Source: a virus. From it: DNA of 27,333 nucleotides. Shown here piece after piece: positions 6,340 through 12,914 of this stretch. The translations under genes were made by a program, and so were the position numbers. The DNA lies in IMG/VR virus record IMGVR_UViG_3300035698_011340, positions 1 to 27,333 of that record, one strand, 5' to 3'. The notes under the pieces are model-generated. The model did no database searches. It was not told the DNA's origin and was given only the letters and a program-made list of their open reading frames with translations. Positions within the stretch are counted from its first letter, which is position 1. Each line of letters begins with the position of its first letter.

Positions 6340-6734
6340 TTCAGTCTACCTCCGCCATCAAGGTATTCGTGGTGACGCCTTCCAGCGCCTTCCATGCTTC
6401 TGTGGGTCTTGTCTCGGGCCAGGCCCATTCGGTCAGAGAGCAATTTGTAGGCGGCTGTTCTCGCTGCCTTGCGACGCCCCTTCGGAGCGTTCTTCCACAA
6501 AGGATCAAGACGCAGGTTGTGCAGTTTCATCCGCGCACTTCTGGTTGTCTTGTTGGCCGGATAGCCAAGCGGTTTAATGCTGCCGGGGTGGCACCCGCAC
6601 GTTGCCTTGCAGGGACGGCATATCCAGATGGATTTTGTCCACAGGTCACGGCGATGCGGGTAAATTTCCTGCCCGCTGGTCAAGACAGAAGGTTTGTCGC
6701 AATGCAGGCAAGCTGGTCCATCGGCCTTGCCCAT
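6336..6734 (-). CDS. Zinc-finger-containing protein (DUF3268-like)
   Basis: 132 residues. ATG 6734 has AAAGGAGGTGG upstream and overlaps the preceding stop (TGATG). The N-terminal half carries C9-x2-C12, IYPHRRDL, then C39-x2-C42 and GCHP (C48, H49), the layout of the phage zinc-finger-containing family DUF3268. It continues with PLGYPANKTTRSARMKLHNLRLDPLW, also typical. The C-terminal part is basic (KGRRKAARTAAYK), in keeping with nucleic acid binding. Biochemical role of the family is not known to me. Confidence 0.8.
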   Translation of the reverse strand: MGKADGPACLHCDKPSVLTSGQEIYPHRRDLWTKSIWICRPCKATCGCHPGSIKPLGYPANKTTRSARMKLHNLRLDPLWKNAPKGRRKAARTAAYKLLSDRMGLARDKTHRSMEGAGRRHHEYLDGGGRLK

Positions 6735-7336
6735 CACGCCACCTCCTTTGAAACCTGCGGTTTCGGAACCACGATGCCGCGCACCCTGCATTCGTTGTAG
6801 AGCGCGATGGTATCGGCCAGGTCGCCGTCTGCGGTGTGGGGGGAGGTTGGTGGCCGGCCAAGGATGCGCTCGACTGCCTCGACAAGCTTGAGCCTGCCGA
6901 CGCCGAGTTCCTTGCGACAGGCATACATCGTGTCGAACGTGGGCCGCTCGCCATAGCGGTCAGGCCTGTCCAGCCGGCGCTGTTCGCCCCTGACGATCTT
7001 CTGGTCATAGGCGACGCTGAACCCGACAATGAGTTCGCACTGGTCCACCAGTTCATCGTAGCGCGTCAGCACATCGACAATCGGCTCGCCTTCGGCCTCC
7101 AGTTGCTCGATGGACAGTCCGTTGATGTTAAAGGCGTCGCGATGGTTTTCCGGCCTCAGAACGTGGTCGGACCAGCCGTCCGGCCTGATCAGGCTGAACA
7201 TGGAGTCCATCTGCGTGCCGTCAGCATCCAGCAGGGCGGCACCAAGCGCGCACATCCGGGGCTGTTCAGGATGATCGGCTCCGTTCTTGTAATTGAACAG
7301 GCCGGTGGTTTCGGTATCGAGAATAAGGGCTTTCAC
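6734..7336 (-). CDS. DnaQ-like 3'-5' exonuclease (DEDDh)
   Basis: 200 residues with a GTG start at 7336 overlapping the previous stop (GTGA) and AAGGAGA 10 bases upstream. Exo I motif DTETTG gives D7 and E9; Exo II gives D111 (GFSVAYD); Exo III gives H167 and D172 (HTADGDLADT). This is the full DEDDh set of the DnaQ/RNase T superfamily, using two metal ions to remove nucleotides from 3' ends. In a phage recombination cluster it may process ends for RecT or act in replication fidelity. It is a stand-alone exonuclease without a polymerase domain. A second GTG at 7363 would add nine residues but breaks the coupling. Confidence 0.88.
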   Translation of the reverse strand: MKALILDTETTGLFNYKNGADHPEQPRMCALGAALLDADGTQMDSMFSLIRPDGWSDHVLRPENHRDAFNINGLSIEQLEAEGEPIVDVLTRYDELVDQCELIVGFSVAYDQKIVRGEQRRLDRPDRYGERPTFDTMYACRKELGVGRLKLVEAVERILGRPPTSPHTADGDLADTIALYNECRVRGIVVPKPQVSKEVA

Positions 7337-7506
7337 TGGGCAGTCTCCTTGTGTTTTGCGCACTGGAACCAGCCTTCGGCAAATTCGCGGGCGAGGCCCA
7401 TTTTCGTGCGCTGTTCAGAGCGGTCGGCGTAGCCCCATGCACGGATTTCAGTTCCGTCCATGGAGGCCGTGATGGTGTCGATGTCGTCGTCGGCGATCCT
7501 GACCAT
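7333..7506 (-). CDS. Small 57-residue protein between recT and exonuclease genes
   Basis: ATG 7506 overlaps the recT stop (TGATG) and its own TGA overlaps the GTG of the exonuclease gene, so it fills the space exactly. The product starts MVRIADDDIDTITASMDGTE and ends AREFAEGWFQCAKHKETAQ; acidic at the start, helical at the end. I do not recognise it. The perfect fit of both overlaps and absence of any other frame make it credible although it is short. Confidence 0.65.
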   Translation of the reverse strand: MVRIADDDIDTITASMDGTEIRAWGYADRSEQRTKMGLAREFAEGWFQCAKHKETAQ

Positions 7507-8645
7507 CACTTGCCTGCCTTGGCGAGTTCGTCGCGCTTTGCGATGATCGCGACGTCAAGGGTTTCCTTGTCGACTATCTCGTCGGCCCGGTCCTCGACCT
7601 GTTCGGCGATGAAATCGATCTCCTTGATCGTCAGGTCATCGTTTTCCAGCATCTTGAGTAGGTGCTTTTCGATATCGCTCAGCTTGAGAGGTTCTCGGGT
7701 CTCTTCGAACAGATCGTCTTTGCCTGTGACCTCACCGGTTTCGGGATCAGCCTCCTCCTGCTCGCCCTCTTCTTCGACGATCTGCGCATCTTCGGCTTCT
7801 GCATCCTGGTGCCCCTTGACCCATTCGTCATACTCAGCGGGCTTGAGTGAACGCGGCGCCTGCCTGATGGTCTTGCCTGCGCGCTGGTCTGCCTTGCCGA
7901 GTTCGTAGGGTGTCGGGCCTTCGTTTTCATCTTGGCTGATGATGGTTTCGACCGCCCGGCCATTCTGTTCTGGCCGTGGCGTGACGTTGACCATCTGTTC
8001 GGACTGATCGAAGTCGAACGGGATGCCCATAAAGATGCCAGGAGACACCGTGTTGGCAAACGCGCGGCAGGCTGTGTACTTGATCTGTTGCGATGGCCGC
8101 ACAATCCACAGTGTTGAAAACCTCGGATATGCCTCGGACATCAGGAACGAAAGCGTTCGCCGCTGCGCTTCTCCCTTGACTTGGGCAGACACAATGACGC
8201 CGAGACCTTCCTCGTCCTTGGGCGTCCAGTTCTGCTTGGGCACATCATTGCCCTTCTGGCTTTTGCCCATGGTGAAGTTGGCGCGAACCTTGTCCCAGTC
8301 GCCGAAAAGTTCGTATTCGACGTTGCCTTCGATTGCCCCGCTGTTCTCAAGGATGGCTTGCACCAGCTTGCCCTCGTAACCGACCTTGCCGCCGGGCGTC
8401 TGGTATGTGCTGGCGGCAACCGAGTAAGGGTCCAGCCTCCATGTCAACGCCTTGACGATGACCGCGAAGCATGCCTCGGGACAGTTGATCAAATGCGGTG
8501 GCGTCATGCCCTTGGCGTGTGCCATCAGGTTGGCGACCTGCTTGCACCGGTCGTACAGATCGTCGTCGAACATGATCTGCACGCCGATGGGAGCGGACAT
8601 GCCACCGGGCATTGTGTTTGTTGAGTGCTTTACGAGTTCGTTCAT
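7506..8645 (-). CDS. recT: RecT-family single-strand annealing protein
   Basis: 379 residues. ATG 8645 has AGGAGG 5-6 bases upstream. Residues about 20-240 match RecT: CPEACFAVIVKALTWRLDP, then YQTPGGKVGYEGKLVQAI, and RPSQQIKYTACRAFAN. RecT coats single-stranded DNA and anneals complementary strands during phage recombination. The C-terminal 120 residues are acidic and probably less ordered (EDAQIVEEEGEQEEADPETGE), ending in a predicted coiled-coil tail. No RecE-type exonuclease of the usual family is adjacent; the DnaQ-like exonuclease two genes on is a possible substitute. Confidence 0.9.
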   Translation of the reverse strand: MNELVKHSTNTMPGGMSAPIGVQIMFDDDLYDRCKQVANLMAHAKGMTPPHLINCPEACFAVIVKALTWRLDPYSVAASTYQTPGGKVGYEGKLVQAILENSGAIEGNVEYELFGDWDKVRANFTMGKSQKGNDVPKQNWTPKDEEGLGVIVSAQVKGEAQRRTLSFLMSEAYPRFSTLWIVRPSQQIKYTACRAFANTVSPGIFMGIPFDFDQSEQMVNVTPRPEQNGRAVETIISQDENEGPTPYELGKADQRAGKTIRQAPRSLKPAEYDEWVKGHQDAEAEDAQIVEEEGEQEEADPETGEVTGKDDLFEETREPLKLSDIEKHLLKMLENDDLTIKEIDFIAEQVEDRADEIVDKETLDVAIIAKRDELAKAGK

Positions 8646-8653
8646 GATGCCTC

Positions 8654-9445
8654 CTATCGCGTCATCGCGGTTTTGGTTTCGTAGATTTTCGCGCCTGTAA
8701 GTTTGCGACCGCCGGTGCGCACGAATGCCTTGACGGCCTTTTCCAGTGCGTCGGCTGCGAAGTACGGGCGCAGCGCTTCCAGATCGAGGGTTGCGCGATC
8801 GATGTCCGATGCGGTCCATGTGGTGCGCAGGCTCGACACCCCGCCCATGGAGCCTCTGACCCGCGACAGTTGGGACGCTTTCGCGTTCGCGGCCTGCTGC
8901 GCCTCGATGCGGTCGGCTTCTGCCTGTCTGGCCCGGTTTTCAGCGTCGACGGCATCAGTCAGATTGTCGTCGGTTTCCAGTTTGGCGGCGGCTTCTTCAG
9001 CTTCCTTGCGCAGGCGGTCCTCTTCGGCACGCGCTGCGGCTTCCGCTTCCATGCGGGCACGGCGTTCACGCGCCTCCATTTCGTTGAGGTAGGCAGTCTG
9101 TTTGGCGTTGACCCTTTTCCTGATCTCGTCGACAGGATCGGTAATGGCCTTGAAGAAACCGTCCACCGTGCGCCCGCCGCTGAGATATGGGTCTTTTTCC
9201 GATGTCCGGTGCTTTTCGGCTGCCTTGTTGAGTTCGGACAACTGGACCAGGTAATCCGACACCTTGCCGGAGACCGCTTCACTGGTGATCGGCGGTATCC
9301 GTTCCTCGGCAGCGGCCAGTTCATCGCGCCGCTTGAGCATGGCTTCATGCTCGGCCATCAACGCAGCCTGGATGTCGTCCGGTGCCGGGACTGAAAGTGG
9401 CGGCTTGTTGTGGCCAATGGTTGCTTCTGACGCCAGTGTGTTCAT
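8654..9445 (-). CDS. Coiled-coil protein upstream of recT
   Basis: 263 residues. ATG 9445 has AAAGGAG 7 bases upstream. A short ordered start is followed by a long alanine/glutamate/arginine helix (about residues 110-200, e.g. EMEARERRARMEAEAAARAE). A compact C-terminal domain follows (TTWTASDIDRATLDLEALRP and KAVKAFVRTGGRKLTGAKIY). Similar proteins commonly sit next to RecT or ssDNA-binding genes in phages. I infer a role in recombination but no enzymatic motif is present. Confidence 0.75.
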   Translation of the reverse strand: MNTLASEATIGHNKPPLSVPAPDDIQAALMAEHEAMLKRRDELAAAEERIPPITSEAVSGKVSDYLVQLSELNKAAEKHRTSEKDPYLSGGRTVDGFFKAITDPVDEIRKRVNAKQTAYLNEMEARERRARMEAEAAARAEEDRLRKEAEEAAAKLETDDNLTDAVDAENRARQAEADRIEAQQAANAKASQLSRVRGSMGGVSSLRTTWTASDIDRATLDLEALRPYFAADALEKAVKAFVRTGGRKLTGAKIYETKTAMTR

Positions 9446-9457
9446 CTGAAATCTCCT

Positions 9458-9856
9458 TTAGAACGGGGGCTTGGTGGTGAGGTGGTCGATTGGGCGGTTG
9501 GGGTTGTAGAGAGGTTCAGACGTGACCTCGTTCCAGCCGGCCCATTCGCGCAATTCGGTCATGTAGTTGAATTCTTCTTCGGTGATCGGGTTGTTGGCGA
9601 GCCATGTCCATTGATCGTATGGGTCGCGCTCTTTGCCGCAGACTTCGCACCGGTAGACTTCATCGGCGTCGAGTTCGTCGTTTTCGTCGACGGACTGCTC
9701 CAGCCATATCCGGGCCGGAACCCACGGGCCTCCCTTGACAAGCCGGCGCTTGAACCATCCGCATTGCGGATCACCATCATGAACGGCAGTCCTGCCCTTG
9801 GTCATGGCGGTGTGGTGCCAGCGGTAAAGAACGTGTATCGGGGTGGGCTCACGCAT
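9458..9856 (-). CDS. Conserved phage hypothetical protein with CxxC
   Basis: 132 residues from ATG 9856, overlapping the preceding gene by 8 bases. Rich in tryptophan and with a single C70-x2-C73 pair (YRCEVCGKERDPYDQWTW), plus basic patches early (KRRLVKGG). It may bind a metal but only one cysteine pair is obvious. Not recognised beyond resemblance to early-region proteins. Confidence 0.65.
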   Translation of the reverse strand: MREPTPIHVLYRWHHTAMTKGRTAVHDGDPQCGWFKRRLVKGGPWVPARIWLEQSVDENDELDADEVYRCEVCGKERDPYDQWTWLANNPITEEEFNYMTELREWAGWNEVTSEPLYNPNRPIDHLTTKPPF

Positions 9857-10190
9857 TGCGCTGGGCTCCGACCATGCGTCCGGCGGGCCGTGTCACATAG
9901 GTGAGTGCGACAGCCGCCTCGAAACGTTTGAGGGTATCGCTGGTGAGCGCGGCATGTGGTGTGTCGGTCTGGCTGCGATCAGGACACCCCAGGTTGATCC
10001 AGCGCCGGAAATCATCTTCGCTCACGCGGGCGTAGGGTGACCAATCCAGTTTTTTCGTGCTGCCGTCAGGAAAGGCCGCTTCGCGTTCGGCCTTCTTGTG
10101 ACCGTCATCGTGGTCCTCTGCCCAGCACCACAAGGTGACGCCGCGCCAAGAGAACGCAGGGGTTGCGTCTGAATGAGGGTGATAGGCCAT
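9849..10190 (-). CDS. First gene of the leftward operon, unknown function
   Basis: 113 residues from ATG 10190 with AAAGGAG about 9 bases upstream. It contains YHPHSDATPAFSWRGVTLWCW near the start and a short helical C-terminus. I do not recognise it. It is the first gene after P_L, so it would be the earliest leftward product, a position often held by regulators or host-takeover proteins in lambda-like phages. Confidence 0.65.
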   Translation of the reverse strand: MAYHPHSDATPAFSWRGVTLWCWAEDHDDGHKKAEREAAFPDGSTKKLDWSPYARVSEDDFRRWINLGCPDRSQTDTPHAALTSDTLKRFEAAVALTYVTRPAGRMVGAQRNA

Positions 10191-10216
10191 GGATGTTCGC
10201 TCCTTTGATCAGGAGG

Positions 10217-10252
10217 AAGTTGGCAAAACACCAACCGAAAGTCAATAGGTCG
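10217..10252 (-). promoter_or_regulatory. P_L: leftward early promoter, left arm of a 36-bp perfect inverted repeat
   Basis: These 36 bases are the exact reverse complement of 10729-10764. Read leftward they contain TTGACT (10245-10240) as a -35 element, with operator TTGGCAAAACACCAA lying where the spacer and -10 should be. The first leftward gene starts 27 bases beyond. The -10 is weak by the E. coli consensus. Shared identity with the rightward promoter implies control by the same regulators. Confidence 0.8.
10220..10234. promoter_or_regulatory. Operator O_L1
   Basis: TTGGCAAAACACCAA, a dyad of TTGG and CCAA half sites. The same site reads TTGGTGTTTTGCCAA at O_R1. It overlaps the presumed P_L core. 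Confidence 0.75.
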
Positions 10253-10264
10253 ACAGAAAAAAAG

Positions 10265-10279
10265 TTGGCAAAACGCCAA
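10265..10279. promoter_or_regulatory. Operator O_L2
   Basis: TTGGCAAAACGCCAA, with perfect 5-bp half sites TTGGC/GCCAA. It begins exactly 45 bases from O_L1, upstream of P_L. Confidence 0.7.
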
Positions 10280-10314
10280 TCGATTTTTCTACGGGGCGAT
10301 TGATCTGGTGTGTA

Positions 10315-10626
10315 TCAGGCTATCTTGAGAAGGGCCTTCAGGACGGTAACGGCCTGCTCGCGAATGCGTGGTGAGGTGTCCCTGAGAAGGGCGTCGGCGC
10401 TGGGCGTGTCGGGGTGGTGGAATATGTCGAACGGGTCAATTCCCAGCGCTTCGGCAAATTCGGATGCCGCAATAGTGGTCATTTTGCGTTGATTGTTTTC
10501 AAACCGGCTGATCTGATCCTTGGATGTGTCCAGGCGGTCCGCCAGTTGTTGCTGCGTCAGATGCTTGTGCGTTCGCCACTCTTTAAGGTAGTGGCGCAAC
10601 GGTATATTGTGTCCGATGCGATCCAT
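10315..10626 (-). CDS. CI-like phage repressor (HTH_3 only)
   Basis: 103 residues. Residues about 11-66 form an XRE-type helix-turn-helix (LTQQQLADRLDTSKDQISRFENNQRK...EFAEALGIDPFDIF). The C-terminal 35 residues are helical. There is no LexA/S24 self-cleavage domain, so induction must work differently from lambda CI. It is transcribed leftward between the O_L and O_R pairs, exactly the lambda cI position, and would be expected to bind TTGGN7CCAA operators. ATG 10626 has no strong ribosome binding site. Role as lysogeny repressor rests on fold and location. Confidence 0.8.
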   Translation of the reverse strand: MDRIGHNIPLRHYLKEWRTHKHLTQQQLADRLDTSKDQISRFENNQRKMTTIAASEFAEALGIDPFDIFHHPDTPSADALLRDTSPRIREQAVTVLKALLKIA

Positions 10627-10701
10627 AGTGCTTCTGGCTTACCCTTGACCCGCCTGCCGGGACCCCACCGCAACAATACCAACTCCCCACAAAATTGAAG
10701 A

Positions 10702-10716
10702 CTGCCAAATTGCCAA
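10702..10716. promoter_or_regulatory. Operator O_R2 (degenerate)
   Basis: CTGCCAAATTGCCAA: the right half TTGCCAA is intact, the left half is altered. It begins 45 bases before O_R1, the same distance as between O_L1 and O_L2. The next bases CTTTTTT are also shared with the left side. It overlaps a possible repressor promoter. Confidence 0.55.
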
Positions 10717-10728
10717 CTTTTTTGATTG

Positions 10729-10764
10729 CGACCTATTGACTTTCGGTTGGTGTTTTGCCAACTT
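10729..10764 (+). promoter_or_regulatory. P_R: rightward early promoter, right arm of the 36-bp inverted repeat
   Basis: Exact reverse complement of 10217-10252. TTGACT at 10736-10741 is a good -35; a 17-18 bp spacer places the -10 at CAACTT/AACTTG (10759-10765), and the start of transcription then falls at or beside the ATG 10771. Operator O_R1 fills the spacer, so a bound repressor would block polymerase. Confidence 0.8.
10747..10761. promoter_or_regulatory. Operator O_R1
   Basis: TTGGTGTTTTGCCAA, identical to O_L1 on the other strand, within the P_R core and 9 bases before the cro-like start codon. Confidence 0.75.
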
Positions 10765-10770
10765 GCCGTC

Positions 10771-10998
10771 ATGAAACCGAAACACCCGCTTGCATTGTAC
10801 CGGAACAGGCTTGGCATTTCTCAGCAGGAATTTGCGGAGAAGGTGGGCGTGACCAAGTGGACGATAAACCGGCTCGAATGCCGTGAACGCACCCCCTCGA
10901 TGAGCCTGGCCAACCGAATTGTCCGCGAGACAAACGGAGCCGTGAAGGCCGATGACTTCCTGCCCGACGCTTTCGATGAAATGCAGGAGTCGGCATGA
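10771..10998 (+). CDS. Cro-like HTH regulator
   Basis: 75 residues. Residues about 5-60 are an XRE helix-turn-helix (LGISQQEFAEKVGVTKWTINRLECRERTPSMSLANRIVRETNG). It is the first rightward gene, directly after P_R, in the lambda cro position opposite the repressor gene. ATG 10771 has no Shine-Dalgarno sequence, and the promoter geometry suggests a leaderless mRNA. Its stop overlaps the next start (ATGA). Expected role: competition with the repressor at the shared operators during lytic growth (inference). Confidence 0.82.
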   Translation: MKPKHPLALYRNRLGISQQEFAEKVGVTKWTINRLECRERTPSMSLANRIVRETNGAVKADDFLPDAFDEMQESA

Positions 10999-11471
10999 TT
11001 TATTTCATTGAATGCGCAGGCAGAGTGAAGATCGGGTTTTCCAAAGACCCGCACAAGCGCGTGGTCAAGATCGGCAGCGATGCACCGTTTCCGGTGATGC
11101 TGCTTGGTGTGGTCGACGGCGACGAGGCTGGTGAGGCGGACATTCAGTCCCGATTTGCCGATTTCCGGCTGCACGGCGAGTGGTTCGACAGGTCCGACGA
11201 GATCATGGCTTACGTCAATACCCATTGTTTTATCCCGATAAGGCTGGTCCGCAGCAATTCCGAGGGAATGGTGCGGCTCGTCAAGTGGATACGCAGCAAG
11301 AGGGGGCGGGGGATGGCGCTCGCGGCGGAGTTAGGCATTGCGCAACCGGCAATCTGCCAATGGGCGGACATTCCTGCCGAGCGCGTTCTTGAGGTGGAGA
11401 GGATCACCGGGATATCCCGTCACGATCTGCGGCGCGACCTGTATGGCGCGAAGCCGGAAGCGGCGGCCTAG
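10995..11471 (+). CDS. GIY-YIG (T5orf172/Mug113-like) domain fused to a YdaS-like HTH
   Basis: 158 residues, coupled to the Cro-like gene. Residues 1-70 fit the small GIY-YIG branch: I2-Y3-F4, then V11-K12-I13-G14 for the YIG element, R22 as the conserved arginine, and HGEWF with E62 as metal-binding glutamate. Residues about 92-150 (LVKWIRSKRGRGMALAAELGIAQPAICQWADIPAERVLEVERITG) fit the YdaS/Cro-type helix-turn-helix that needs no cofactor. The combination could be a site-directed nuclease or a regulator with an inactive nuclease fold. Tyrosine to lysine in the YIG motif is common in this subfamily. Confidence 0.75.
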   Translation: MIYFIECAGRVKIGFSKDPHKRVVKIGSDAPFPVMLLGVVDGDEAGEADIQSRFADFRLHGEWFDRSDEIMAYVNTHCFIPIRLVRSNSEGMVRLVKWIRSKRGRGMALAAELGIAQPAICQWADIPAERVLEVERITGISRHDLRRDLYGAKPEAAA

Positions 11472-11481
11472 AGAGACAGTC

Positions 11482-11985
11482 ATGTTCAGGCGGCTGCAAC
11501 CGCCTGATGTTGGCAACAACTTGAGCGGCCAGTTGGCCGATGTGAGCGAAGTTAGTTGGTTCTTCCATGCAGGCAAAATGACATGGATGGAGTTCAGGCA
11601 AATGTACGAGACGAACCGAATTTTGAACGCACCCGAAATGGTCGATGAGGCCAGGACGATTGTGGGTGCGCTTATTGCGGCGGAAAAAGCGGAGAATAAT
11701 GACGATGCCATCAAACAGATTGGAGACCGTGAACAAATCTCCAGATCATTTCTCAAGTCCATCATCCAGCCCTCAAGATGTCCAAAGGCCATTGCAGGCC
11801 ACGTCTTCAACCGGATCGAGCGCGCCTATCTCCGGCACCTGCGCCGCCAGATGTCGGCCCTTGAAACCGAAATCCTTCGCGTCGAACACATGGGCAGTGC
11901 TGACGCTTCCGTTCAGGCTCTGGCTGACAAGGCGGAAGCTATCGCGGGTGAAGCCCGACGATTGCTGCTCGCGCGCAGCCGCTGA
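11482..11985 (+). CDS. Phage early protein of unknown function
   Basis: 167 residues from ATG 11482, 11 bases after the preceding stop, with a weak GAGAGA upstream. Mostly helical; a stretch [22 protein letters not shown] resembles a helix-turn-helix-like segment and the C-terminus (about 110-165) is a likely coiled coil ([20 protein letters not shown]). Not recognised. Position among regulators suggests DNA binding, but this is only suggestive. Confidence 0.65.
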   Translation: MFRRLQPPDVGNNLSGQLADVSEVSWFFHAGKMTWMEFRQMYETNRILNAPEMVDEARTIVGALIAAEKAENNDDAIKQIGDREQISRSFLKSIIQPSRCPKAIAGHVFNRIERAYLRHLRRQMSALETEILRVEHMGSADASVQALADKAEAIAGEARRLLLARSR

Positions 11986-12011
11986 CGCCGTTCTTGCCCA
12001 GAAGGAGCGTT

Positions 12012-12515
12012 ATGATGGGTGACATCGGTCATAATTCATCCTTTGCGCAAGGCCAGTTGCGGGCGCTTGTCGAGCGCATCGAGCGATTGGAAGAAGATGG
12101 CAAGGCCATCAGCGCCGACAAGGCCGAGGTCTACTCCGAGGCGAAGGCCAACGGCTTCGATACCAAGATCATGAAGAAGGTCATCGCCTTGCGGCGGCGC
12201 GACGCTGCCGAGCGACAGGAAGAAGAGGCCATTCTCGATCTCTACATGTCGGCTCTTGGCATGATCCCGTCAGACAGGCCCGAAGAACAGCCCTCGCGTG
12301 CGCGCACGCACGAGGAACCGAACGACACCGCCGGGACAGGCACCCCTGCCACCCCCTTGCCCCCCGGTGATGTCGAAAACAGCAGTGGTGAGGATGCCCC
12401 CCAAGCCGCTGCTGGTGAGGAAGCAGGCGTTGATGTTGGTTGCCCCACCGTCCCATCAACGCCTGCCGCCCACGATCTGGACCCGCCGCCATTTCTGGAC
12501 AGCAAGGGGAGGTGA
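12012..12515 (+). CDS. Phage-encoded GapR-like (DUF2312) DNA-binding protein
   Basis: 167 residues; ATG 12012 (or 12015) with GAAGGAG upstream. Residues about 14-84 match GapR/DUF2312: [20 protein letters not shown], then [29 protein letters not shown] and [13 protein letters not shown]. GapR of Caulobacter is an essential nucleoid protein of about 90 residues that clamps overtwisted DNA and stimulates topoisomerases ahead of forks. Here a tail of about 80 residues rich in P, E, A and T follows, which is not part of the family. In a phage it may support replication or transcription of supercoiled DNA, or substitute for host GapR (inference). Confidence 0.88.
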   Translation: MMGDIGHNSSFAQGQLRALVERIERLEEDGKAISADKAEVYSEAKANGFDTKIMKKVIALRRRDAAERQEEEAILDLYMSALGMIPSDRPEEQPSRARTHEEPNDTAGTGTPATPLPPGDVENSSGEDAPQAAAGEEAGVDVGCPTVPSTPAAHDLDPPPFLDSKGR

Positions 12516-12518
12516 GCG

Positions 12519-12914
12519 ATGTCGTGCCCCACTTGCGAAGCCCTTCGATCCCGCAATGACGACCTGCAACACCAGGTCGACATGCTCAGGTCCGCACTGG
12601 AAGAGCCCGGAGAGGTTCATATCTCCGGTATGACGGGCGGGCAAATGAAGGTCTGCCAGCTGCTGCGGGCAAGGTCTCCTGAACTGGTTTCGCATTCCCG
12701 GCTGCACGACCTGCTCTATGGCTTGAAATCTGATGCCGATTACGCGGACGACCAGATGGTGAAAGTCTATGTCTGCAAATCGCGCAAGGCGCTGAAGCCG
12801 CACGGCATCACCATCGAAACGGTATGGGGCCGGGGTTACCGCATGAACGCGGACGCCGCGGCCATGTGGGATGCCGCGGTTGCCGGGTACCGGCAGGACA
12901 GGGTGGCCTCATGA
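12519..12914 (+). CDS. OmpR-type winged-helix protein with N-terminal CxxC coiled coil
   Basis: 131 residues; ATG 12519 with GGGGAGGTGA just upstream. It begins MSCPTC (C3, C6) followed by a short coiled coil (LRSRNDDLQHQVDMLRSALEE). Residues about 42-110 resemble the C-terminal DNA-binding domain of OmpR/PhoB regulators: SHSRLHDLLYG...DDQMVKVYVCKSRKAL...ITIETVWGRGYRM, where the RGYR motif lies in the wing. There is no receiver domain, so it is not a standard response regulator. Probably a phage transcription regulator. Confidence 0.78.
   Translation: MSCPTCEALRSRNDDLQHQVDMLRSALEEPGEVHISGMTGGQMKVCQLLRARSPELVSHSRLHDLLYGLKSDADYADDQMVKVYVCKSRKALKPHGITIETVWGRGYRMNADAAAMWDAAVAGYRQDRVAS

Noticed and set aside
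7351-7908. Serine-rich plus-strand open frame
   Set aside because: Low-complexity serine/arginine composition is the usual product of reading GC-rich genes antisense; it overlaps recT and the 57-codon gene.
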